Part shown: positions 55,484 through 64,000 of the stretch, one piece after another
How positions within the stretch are numbered: position 1 is the stretch's first letter
How the letters are laid out: each line of letters begins with the position of its first letter
DNA from: Macrocystis pyrifera
Lineage: Eukaryota > Sar > Phaeophyceae > Laminariales > Laminariaceae
Direction: 5' to 3'
DNA: 64,000 nt
NCBI GenBank assembly: GCA_031763025.1
Contig: JASSKH010000006.1
Coordinates: 1,082,380 to 1,146,379 of the forward strand
Notes under the pieces: generated by a model
What the model was told of the DNA's origin: nothing
Seen by the model: the letters and a program-made list of their open reading frames with translations, nothing else
Databases searched by the model: none
Program-made: the position numbers and the translations under genes

Positions 55484-57528
55484 GGATAGCCAGACCTTCC
55501 CGAGTCACCCCAATAGTATAATCATCGTGGGGTCGCCGAACTCTTTCGGGATCGGTCACAGCATCAACAAACTGTGACGTCGCCGGCGGAGAGCGTCTTC
55601 TGGGATCGCCGCATCGTCGTGAGTTGAGGGCAGTGCTGAAACAACACTTCTTGGGTCGCTGAACGTCATCATCGGTTAGGACCGCTGGAATATCGTTTCT
55701 GGGGTCCCCGAACATCACCATCGGTTGGGGCTGCTGATTTCTTTATCGCAGTGCCACATGTCTTATTTGTACGGGGCGGGCAGAAACATGGTGGCATATG
55801 CTGGTAGTTCTATTTATTTATCAACAAACCGATCATTACTATTTGTTAAATGCTGACGAGGCGTCCTAAGATAGTGGTTCACCCTAAATTTTCTCGTGCT
55901 CCTATATCCCCCCGAGGTATAATAATGTGGAATTCAACGGGAACGAACATAGCAATGCGACTGATGCTGCACGAGATTCATTCGTGTACGTGAGCGGTGT
56001 GCCCAACAATGTAGAGCACAAGTCACATACTCACCTTTGACTGGCGCCCGGAAATGACGCCGTGGTCGCTCAAAAAGAGTTTACGAAATGCGATATCTCT
56101 GTCGCAGAACGGCTTGACATTCAGTTACGATCTTGTTGCAGTAGTACATGTTATTCTCACTGACACATAACTGTACATTTAGCCTCTGGGTAGAGCAATA
56201 CCACAGTCGGTATACAAGATGTTACCGAAGCGAAGTACGTTAGAAAAGACTGCTGCTTGACTGGTATTATTTCGCAAGTCGAACCCACGGCCGATGACGG
56301 TGTCGCAAGCATAAAATGTACCGAGTGAATAATATCGCATCGAGTATGTCTGCTTGGTACATATATATTATGTGGAGACGCGCGGGATACAAGGTATATC
56401 TGCGTTAGATATATATGCTGTTCATATGCTCGTCCTGCTACAACCCCTGTCGCAAGATTATGCTTTCACGTCGCTAGGTTATACGCGCAGTAGTTGCTGC
56501 GTTCGCTGTAGAAGAATTGATCACCAGTTGTAAGCGAAACAGGAACGATTGAATCAGATAGATGTTGTTTCGGCGAGGCAAAGGGGTAATTGATCTTTGT
56601 TACGACTTGCCAACAGATTATACATGTAAATACGCAGGCAAGGAAAGTACACGAAGTAAAAACTATTGGAACCAGATGGCAACGATATAGAAAGTACCAT
56701 ATATATGTATGACGTAGTCGGTTGCCGTAAGCATCAAGCACGAAACTTTCTATGCTAACCGTAATTTTGACTTTGTTACCCCCATCGAGGAGTCGTGTTG
56801 ATGTATACAGCAGCAGTATAACTATTACTAGTAGTCTACTTGTAGCGAGTCGCTGATCGATATCAATGTCGTCTTAGAGTTGCAAGTAGTAGGTGTGTGT
56901 GCCAGCCCATCTATCTAGTCAATACTGGGTAGCATAGAGTACTATTGAAGTATTGGTACACTCACCCATGGACGTACGAATAGTCTGTGGGGTTATAAAT
57001 AGCACCGCCATGGGTATGCGGCATGATAAGAAAGTTTCAAGACAAGCATCTTGGGTAATCCATCGTCGACCGCCGTCAATGTTCATGATTGAGCATCACG
57101 GAACGCTAATGGCAAGCATCCAAGGAACGTTGCTGTGGATCGGTCTGTAGAACGATCCGGTAGAGAATATCTAGCCGTAGAGCCGAGCCTTTCGAGGCTG
57201 GTCGCGCCCACCAAGCACACAACCAAACTCCTCAGCTCTGTCTGATCTTTCATTTCGTCATCTTCGCTCAGAGAGAGCCTTCTCTGCAACATCATGTATT
57301 TCTTCTGAGAGAAGCTGACGATCACGTCTAGCAGTGGCTCGCGCCAAGGCTCTGGACTAGCAGGTCTGCCACAATGCCACAAGCAAACGCTGTGCGTCAA
57401 CAACCGACACGTTGAACGTATGGTTTAAACGGCAACACCCCGACTTTTCCTAAACCACCTCTGCGGTTTCCGGGCATGGAGCGACTACATGTCGAACGAG
57501 TGATGAGGGTATCGTCCTGATATTGAGA
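55484..57528. other. Between the two copia elements; no gene supported
   Basis: 55490-55735 continues the GGGTCGCC/CATCATC minisatellite. The rest (55740-57528) shows AT-rich sequence with no exon, RNA or element I can support. Confidence 0.55.
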
Positions 57529-57533
57529 ACGCC
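57529..57533. repeat. Target-site duplication ACGCC (left)
   Basis: Identical to 62732-62736. Confidence 0.8.
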
Positions 57534-57764
57534 TGTTCGTCGAGTCCAAGCCTGGACGCCCTGACCGCCACGTAGTCTCACGAGATTTATTATAGCTGTT
57601 GTGTTAGAGGACGCGAGGAGGGGGAGAAAGTAGATAGCACAGCAGGGTGCTCGAGCCCTCTTCCAGCCAGTGCACGGCCAAATCAAATGATGCCTTCCCA
57701 AGATAAACGTAACCCTCTATAACGTATGGAACCGTCAATGCTGGGATAATTTGTTTAAAAAACA
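57534..57764 (-). repeat. 3' LTR of old copia element
   Basis: Starts TGTTCGTCGAGTCCAAGC, ends AAAACA before the purine tract GAGGGAGGG on the minus strand. Confidence 0.82.
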
Positions 57765-58159
57765 CCCTCCCTCCCTGGCTCTTCGCAGCAGTGACGAGAC
57801 CGACAGGACAGGCTAGGACCTAGCAGCCAACAACAGTCTCGCAGGAAGAAACCCGGCCACGGGTTCAAGCTCCCTGTATTTAACATATAGTCAAACCCAT
57901 TGCAACCGAAACAACGGCGGCGTTCCAAACCATAACCATGGCTGAAAAAACAACAGGCAAATTAATGCCCTATTCACTCATGCCCCTCAAAGTGGCATGG
58001 GGTGGCGACCTGCCAAATTATTCCTCGCATCACTCAGGCATGGTACTCATCGAGTAGTTATCATACCCCTTATTCATCCTCCAACGGCAGATTCAGAAGA
58101 GCCTACGGTAAACATGGGTAGCAGCGAGGCGTTTCGTCGAAATACCCGTTTCGAAGCGA

Positions 58160-58700
58160 CGAGCTAAATGTCGACCTTCTTCGCACGATGTAGCTTTCGA
58201 ACAAAATGAATGCGCACGTCTTCATGGTTGCTCTGAGAGGAACTACGAATGTTTTTAGCCAACGTCATAGCCCCCTGGTTGTCCTCAAAAACCTGGACAC
58301 ATGACCCGCTTACCTCTCGACAAATAAACGGCGAAACAGCGCCCGTATACAAAGCTTCCTTCGCCCCTTCACCTAGGGCGACGTACTCTGCCTCTGCTGG
58401 GGACAACCCAACACACCTCTGCGTGCTACGCGTTCAACTGACGGCCGCACCCCCCAGGGCAATTACAGCCCCCGACGCCGAGCGCCTATCGTTCGACTTA
58501 TCAGCACAATCGCCAGCACCGTAGGTAGTCCAATCCCGAGCCCCGCACAAAATTCAATCTCCAAAACATTGTCCCGTGAAGGTATGCCACAATCTTCAAA
58601 ATTGCCTTCCGGTGCCTCTTGGTAGGGTCGTGAAGGTTGCTCGCCACCGCACGCACAGCGTTCGAGACGTCCGGCCTCGCCATGGTCTACAGCCACATCA
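58160..58700 (-). pseudogene. Copia RNase H relic (old element)
   Basis: Retains PAEAEYVALGEGAKEALYTG, VFEDNQGAMTLAKN and NHEDVRIHFVRKLHRAKKVD, plus MARPDVSNAVRAVASNLHDP upstream in another frame. Internal stops. Confidence 0.8.
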
Positions 58701-59015
58701 ACCTTCTCACGGCCTCCCTTTACAGCCAGTCTCTTCGCCCACCTCTCTTGGACCTAGGTCCAAACCGGGGGTCGCGGAGATGTCAGCGGATGAGTTAACG
58801 CCAAACGATTTAACCTCCTTTCAATAAACGCCTTCTGCGTAATCTCCAATTCTCCACTTCTAAGTCGCGTTTAAAGGCACAACCAGTGTACCAAGTCATT
58901 TCGCCGAGGTTTTTCGTGGATAATTCGGTGTCTAGCGCGGCATATAAGTATACTCATGTTTCGCCAAATCCTGCGATCACGATGTCATCTACATGAGCGC
59001 CCATTATCAGTTCTA

Positions 59016-59120
59016 TTTGGGGGGGGCATAGTAAATAGGACCAAATACTGTTAGTACAAATAGGTAAATATATAGGTTTTAGTCTGTACCGTAGGCCCTA
59101 TTTACTGTGGTCCCCCGTAA
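59016..59120. mobile_element. 105-bp TA-MITE, copy 8, inside old copia RT
   Basis: Splits the reverse transcriptase relic at the TA of TTCTACCTTG; the young copia copy shows the uninterrupted site near 52709. Right flank carries an extra copy of TTCTACCTTG. 105 bp; left end decayed to TTTGGGGGGGG. Confidence 0.85.
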
Positions 59121-59210
59121 TACCTTGTTCTACCTTGCCGTTCACAACCGTGCGAGGGACACACTTATAGGTCCTATACTGCTCTATACCGTACTCTACC
59201 ACGATCTCTA

Positions 59211-59318
59211 TCACAGGGGACCACAATAAATAGGACCTACGGTACACACAAAAAAACCGTATACTTACTTATTTTTACTAACAATAGGTGTGGTCCTAGT
59301 TACCATGGTTCCCCGTAA
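59211..59318. mobile_element. 105-bp TA-MITE, copy 9, inside old copia RT
   Basis: Splits TCTCTACCAATAAT at its TA; the unoccupied sequence is in the young copia copy near 52783-52797. Left TCACAGGGGACCACAATA, right TTCCCCGTAA then TA. 108 bp. Confidence 0.85.
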
Positions 59319-60159
59319 TACCAATAATCCGGTCCACTGACGTCCGCTCTGCTTCAGGCCATACAGCAGTGATCTGTCTAGGCGAACAACCTGGCATGTC
59401 ACGACACCCACCAGGTAAGTCCGTGTATATCTCGGCATCGAGATTCGCGCGGACGAAAGCTTGCCGGACGTCAAAAACGAAAATATTTAGACCATGTTGG
59501 CAACAGCGACCAGAAATTCCACTGACGCTGACGAGAGAGTTGGTGCGAACGTTTGAAGTGATCTGCACCCTGCACCTGGGTAAAACGCCTTGCAACAAGT
59601 CTGGCCTTTGTCTTCACTATCAGGCCATCCTTGCTCGTGTTGTAGGTAGGGAAACACCCACTTCGCGCCTACAGGTCTCCGCCCTTTGGGCGGTGTCGCA
59701 GTTTCGTGTGTACCGGTCGTTTGGTGATCGTCTAACTCAATCTCCACGGCCCCGTGCCATGTCGCTTTTTATTGAAACCGCTCTATATCTGCAACGGACT
59801 GAGGGGGCGGTTCTACGTCTTCCGGGAAACCACTAGACATGCACACATCTAAATCTCATTTGTTCTCCACAGCAGGTCCTTCAGCCACCAAGGCCACTGC
59901 GTCCTCCATCGTCGAGGATGTGCTCCTCAGGATACTCCCAGATCGTGCTTTGCCCTAAGCAACGCGTCCGCGACTTCAGGATGAAACGTCTGCCGGTGTT
60001 CAGCCAGTTCACCCTCCAGACGTTGGTTCTGACCCCGGCTCCGGCTCCGCACCGTCTCAGGGAGCCGTCCCTAGCTGCTGAGCGCGTGTGTTTCCCTCCT
60101 CGACAGGACCGCGGGGGGGGCTTCACCGTTCCCTTGGTCGGTGTTAAAAGCTGATGCTG

Positions 60160-60345
60160 CGCCCGGGTTGCTTTCGGCCCTCCCTGCGTGAACCGAGCAG
60201 GCGTTCACCGCATCTCCTCGAGACGAACCCATTGTCTCGGTTGTTTCAGCCGTCCCTACCGGGGCAGAGGAGGCGTCAACCGCTCCCCCCCTTGAGACGA
60301 ACCCATTGTCTCGACTGTCTCGTCGCCAGCCTCGCCGGCGGGAGG
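60160..60345 (-). repeat. Two 72-bp linker repeats (old element)
   Basis: GGAVDASSAPVGTAETTETM and GSSRGDAVNACSVHAGRAES: only two diverged units, against about ten in the young element. They lie between integrase and RT, showing where the repeat belongs. Confidence 0.75.
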
Positions 60346-60899
60346 TTATTGCTATGCGCGCTCCTTCAAAACCGCGTACAAATTGAAATCCCACGTCACG
60401 TCAAGGTCGTCTAGGTTAGCCAGACCGTCGTCCAGCTCTTCAACAACCCCCCAACCACCTCGATCCGACGTGCTCTCGTAGTTTGCCTCGACCCCCCGCT
60501 CTTCGTAGACAGAGAGTCACTCGCCTGGGTGGGTACAGGTGGTGCAGGTCACACGCGTTTCCAGGTGACATTTATCATGCCCAGCTCACTGCGGTGTCTC
60601 GTCAGCACTCGTACAGAGTCTCGGAGGTACTGTAGTTGGGTGCAGGGCCAAGGTAAACCCACTACTGCGCGTTCGCCTGCGACTTGTTGTCCCTCTTCAC
60701 CTGGCTGCAGCTAGGCTTCAGAGTAGGTAGCGGTACTACCGAGGAGCGGTTTCCATGCTACATCTCATGCGGCGATTTTCTCTCTGGGATAGGTGTCGTT
60801 GCTTTGATTTTCAGGGCGTCGCGCGTCCAGTGAGACCTTTCCGTCCATAACGATGCAGTGGCCGTGCGTTGCACGCCTGGAAAAGGCTCAGAAGCCCGG

Positions 60900-61740
60900 A
60901 TTCGGTCCGCCATTGCGGTCGTCTCAATCAAACCTAGAGCGCGCTCTACTATCCCATTGGATTGAGGGCCGTCGGTCGTCGTGAGTTCCTGCTTGATCGC
61001 CCGTGCTCTCCTCAGGTCGTCAAACTTCCCTCGTGGAATTCACCACCCCCATCTTATCGGACGATTACTACCTTGGAAGGGACGTCGTCTGCACGGGAAT
61101 CCGCGAGGAACAGCTCGAACATTTCCGCGGCGTCCGATTTGTGGCGCACAAAGTACACCCACGTATACCGTGAAAAATCGTCGCTCACGATGAGAGCATG
61201 CCGCTTCATCGCGAGAGACTTTACCACCTTAGGCCCATTCTAATCCACGAAAACCCTCCCGAGCTTCTTATCTGCTCGTGTGTGCGTGGACTGCTTGGCA
61301 CCTTTGCGGAGACCGTTCGCCATGAAGCACGCTCTATACCTCAGCAGCTTTATCTCAAGGACAATCCCTTGCTGCTACGCGGTCTTGAGGAGCAGTACCT
61401 CGTGGGAGTGCCCAGTCACGCAGTCGCAGTCGTTGATGTCAATCGCAGACTTGCTGGGCAGCTTCCCCGCGACGAGTACAGCATGAGCATTTTCCCTACT
61501 ACTACAGTCGACCCGGCACCCATAAAGGCAGTACAGGGTCCCACTCAACGAAACAACGATTGAATGCTCTGACTTGAGTCCAACTTGTACAAACCGCGTG
61601 GGGCGCTCCTTGAAAGTGCGGCCGTTTTCGGCGAGAGAAGGCAAATAAATTATATAGTAGCGGAAATCCGGCACGTGCGCAACATTGGGTATCATCATAC
61701 CAGACCGTTTCCGGATCGAACGACGACGTTTATGTCACCG
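60900..61740 (-). pseudogene. Copia pre-integrase and integrase relic (old element)
   Basis: 61375-61698 has MIPNVAHVPDFRYYIIYLPS and a degenerate CVTGHSHEVLLLKT (zinc-finger/pre-integrase region). 61060-61330 reads NGLRKGAKQSTHTRADKKLG, GRVFVD, a stop, then ALIVSDDFSRYTWVYFVRHK, the retroviral-type integrase core with its second aspartate. Missing altogether from the young element. Confidence 0.75.
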
Positions 61741-61828
61741 TATGCTTCGATTGAGCGAGTTCAACCATCGGCGATGCGCAGTTTGAGGTTTCATTCTCGA
61801 CAATTGATCATGCAATCTGCTGGGAGCG

Positions 61829-62143
61829 TTATGTGAGTGGACGATCCACCATCGAAACTCCAGACCTCGTCTCCTGCCTGCCAGGCTGACTCCCCTTCCC
61901 CCACTCTGCTCGAACCATCGCTGCGCTCGCCTGAGTCTTTGTCTTCAAAATTAAGACCTGGACCGTGCTATCTGCACCGTCATCGTTCCTTGCTCCAACC
62001 TTGCCCGCCACCGCCAGCACAGTTTCTTCTTTCGACGAGGGGCAGACATCAGCAGCGTGCCCCCGTCCGTTGCATCGACTGCATCGCTTTTCTGCTGACC
62101 AACCTCGACAGGAACCGCAGTTCTTCCGTGTCTCAGTACTCAC
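61829..62143 (-). pseudogene. Copia gag zinc knuckle (old element)
   Basis: CSRCNGRGHAADVC at 62042-62083 is a perfect CX2CX4HX4C nucleocapsid knuckle. The open frame runs about 100 codons and passes into the protease region, where I cannot identify a clear active site. Confidence 0.78.
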
Positions 62144-62161
62144 GGATTCCGTTGGGCACCC

Positions 62162-62440
62162 TCACGCATATCCGTCTCCCGCTATGCTGTGTTGCCCCGT
62201 GACATGCCTACAGCAGCAGCAGGGGCCTTTTACTGCGGTGGGGACTGTCCCGCGCGGGGTCTCTCCATCAGCCGCGCTGCCCTCGGCGCCGCCGAACTCA
62301 TATCGGTCATTGTATCTTGTGAACTCGGCCATCATGTCCCTCAGGGGGTTCATCACTGGCGTCTGACTGTACTCCAATGCCAGCGGGACCTCGAATTGCA
62401 GCTCTCGAACTTCATTTGAAGGTTCGCGCTGTTAATGAGC
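62162..62440 (-). pseudogene. Copia gag N-terminal remnant (old element)
   Basis: MNPLRDMMAEFTRYNDRYEF and GETPRGTVPTAVKG match the young gag start (AMREMMAEFMRNNDRSEP). The gag core present in the young element is absent here, so the N-terminus joins almost directly to the knuckle. Confidence 0.72.
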
Positions 62441-62502
62441 CGCATCTTTTTAAGACATCCTTGGCTTCTGGTACCTGATCCCAAGCGTTCAAGCCGCTGG
62501 TG

Positions 62503-62731
62503 TGTCAGTAGAGTCCAAGCCTGGATACCTTGACAGCCACCCACTCTGATGAGATTATGTATAGCCGTTGCAATAGAGGACACGAGGAGGGAGATAGATC
62601 AGAGAGCAGACATGAGTGCTCGAGCTCTCCTCCAGTGCACAGCAAAATCATCAAAACGCCTGCCGAGAAAAACCCGAACCCACTACAACTTACAGCTGTA
62701 ACGGTCGATGCTCTAACGATCAAAACGGACA
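62503..62731 (-). repeat. 5' LTR of old copia element
   Basis: Starts TGTCAGTAGAGTCCAAGC; many substitutions and small indels against 57534-57764. Confidence 0.82.
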
Positions 62732-62736
62732 ACGCC
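62732..62736. repeat. Target-site duplication ACGCC (right)
   Basis: Follows CGGACA, the decayed LTR end. Confidence 0.8.
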
Positions 62737-63409
62737 GTAGAGCGCTCGCCATGCCCTTTGTCGACTTGGAGGTAATGGGCAATTTGGCGTACCATTCTCA
62801 TTCAGCCATGGACCATGCGTCATGCAGGTGTGCCACGTTGACACTTTTTGCCGCTTCAGCCCTGCACGTGCTCTCCACACGCTGGGGAGATTAGGTTCTT
62901 GTTTATTGTTGGTCGGTTTTAATCGCAACACGATGATAGCTCCACCCTGCCACTAACGTTCAAGCGCCGGCAGGAACTACAACCGCCACGAAATGCAATC
63001 CATCGACAGTTTTGTTTGTCACTGCCGTTTTCCGCCGAGGGTCTGGCACCGCAGCAAGCGTGTGTTGCTCCCGGTAACTCCACTCGGAAACCTTTCGAAT
63101 ATTCCCTCCGTTGCTGACCTTTTCAGCAACCGTGCGGGCACGTGTTCGCAGCTACTCTGTAGTGCAGCGGAAGTTATTCCCAAGGGTGTTGCCAACGTTC
63201 TCCTTGACCAACACATCCATGTACTACTGTACTTGGCACACCACACGCTATTCCTCTCTGCAGATGCTCTCGAAGGGATTTCGTGCCCGCAGTTTTCTGA
63301 CTAGTCATATTTCATCCCCATGCTTTTCGCACTGGTAACCAACGTGTACGAGAATGAAGTTCCACCTTGCAGAAAGATCAGGGTTTTACACTATTTGACC
63401 CTGTCGTGG

Positions 63410-63740
63410 GCATACGGTGGCATTGCCATGGTACCCGCCCATGGCAAGCCATGGCATTACCACGGCATCCCATGGCGTGGCGTAGAATTCCATGGTACGC
63501 CGAGGGGGGTGCCGTGCCATGCCATGGGTGGTACCATGGCAACCCCCGCGGCTACCACCATGGCACTCCATGGCACCCCCACGGCATACCGTGGCAACCC
63601 CCATGGCACCCCAATGTCCACGGCACCTAGGGTTAGGGTTGGGGTTAGGGTTAGGGTTAGGGTTGGTATGCCGTGGAGGTCCGTGGAAGGTTCCATGGTA
63701 TGCCGTGGAAGATGCCCTGGAAGGTTTTGCCGCAGGTGGT
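63410..63740. repeat. CCATGG-rich degenerate array, second locus
   Basis: Same vocabulary as 17120-18150 (CCATGGCA, CCACGGCA, CCATGGTA) over about 330 bp, interrupted by TTAGGG repeats. Confidence 0.72.
63628..63666. repeat. Interstitial telomere-like TTAGGG repeat
   Basis: About six TTAGGG units with one TTGGGG variant, inside the CCATGG array. TTAGGG is the telomere repeat of many eukaryotes including brown algae. Here it is internal and short. Confidence 0.8.
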
Positions 63741-64000
63741 GCCACGGTATGTCGCGAAAAAAGACAATAATGTACATACAACGGCAAAATTCACAAAGCG
63801 GCAATCCCCTGCACTTGAGCGGCTTGCCTCTCGTGCCGCTCATTCAGCACGTCAGCACCGTTACTTGTTCGAACCCTGACGCTACTCCTCTAGTGGAAGA
63901 AAGCTGGCCTAAATACCACACAGCGACATGCTTCGAGATGAGAGTCGGAGTTCTACAGTAAAGCAGTTGAAACGTTGTTGCGACACGGCCACGCAGCCAG

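Larger units (their letters stand above)
58830..59750 (-). pseudogene. Copia reverse transcriptase relic split by two MITEs (old element)
   Basis: Pieces in several frames match the young RT: PPKGRRPVGAKWVF, FDVRQAFVRANLDAEIYTDL, YGLKQSGRQWTGLLV. MITEs at 59016-59120 and 59211-59318 interrupt it at TA dinucleotides. Confidence 0.82.
57534..62731 (-). mobile_element. Ty1/copia LTR retrotransposon, old and decayed
   Basis: 5198 bp, same family and strand as the young element 2 kb away. LTRs of about 230 bp at each end are clearly diverged from each other. Flanked by ACGCC on both sides. Read right to left: gag start, zinc knuckle, protease/pre-integrase region, integrase, linker with two repeats, RT split by two MITEs, RNase H. 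Many stops and shifts. Confidence 0.87.
62737..64000. other. Right edge of window; no gene supported
   Basis: Contains the second CCATGG-rich array and a short telomere-like repeat. Nothing else is recognised. Confidence 0.55.

Overview
Eukaryotic nuclear DNA. The genes have many short exons split by introns of up to about 10.8 kb, and mobile elements fill most of the rest. The protein families, intron style, TTAGGG-type repeat and transposon load suggest a stramenopile, probably a brown alga. That placement is an inference; the window has no rRNA or organelle marker to fix the taxon.

The main gene content is two head-to-tail paralogues on the minus strand. Both encode ferric reductase/NADPH-oxidase superfamily membrane flavocytochromes. 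Copy 2 (31347-48110) is complete: ten exons and a 767-residue predicted protein with the bis-heme histidine pairs, an FAD segment, a GGSGLT nucleotide-binding loop and the C-terminal NAD-binding end. Copy 1 (1510-21087) has exons 1-8; exons 9-10 would lie left of the window. Exon lengths and intron phases match almost perfectly between the copies, while intron lengths differ up to about nine-fold because of mobile DNA. The 10.3 kb between them holds no gene I can name, only three candidate exons with good splice signals.

The rest is mobile or repetitive. There is a 105-bp TA-targeting MITE family (nine copies, three filled/empty site comparisons), a tRNA-derived SINE in two inverted copies, a LINE relic, a 1.56-kb near-perfect palindrome, several dispersed repeats, two CCATGG-rich degenerate arrays (one with a short TTAGGG array) and several microsatellites. 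From 51.2 to 62.7 kb lie two related Ty1/copia elements, each with LTRs and a 5-bp target duplication. The young one (51164-55478) lacks zinc knuckle, protease and integrase and carries an expanded 72-bp tandem repeat. The old one (57534-62731) keeps remnants of zinc knuckle, pre-integrase, integrase, RT and RNase H, lacks the middle of gag, and carries two MITEs.

The most unusual pattern is the 8-mer TATTAATA, about 18 times in 64 kb against roughly one expected. It is what a Tc1-type excision of the TTAC...GTAA MITE would leave at a TA site. In one dispersed-repeat family a plain TA in one copy is replaced by TATTAATA in another, which supports the footprint reading.
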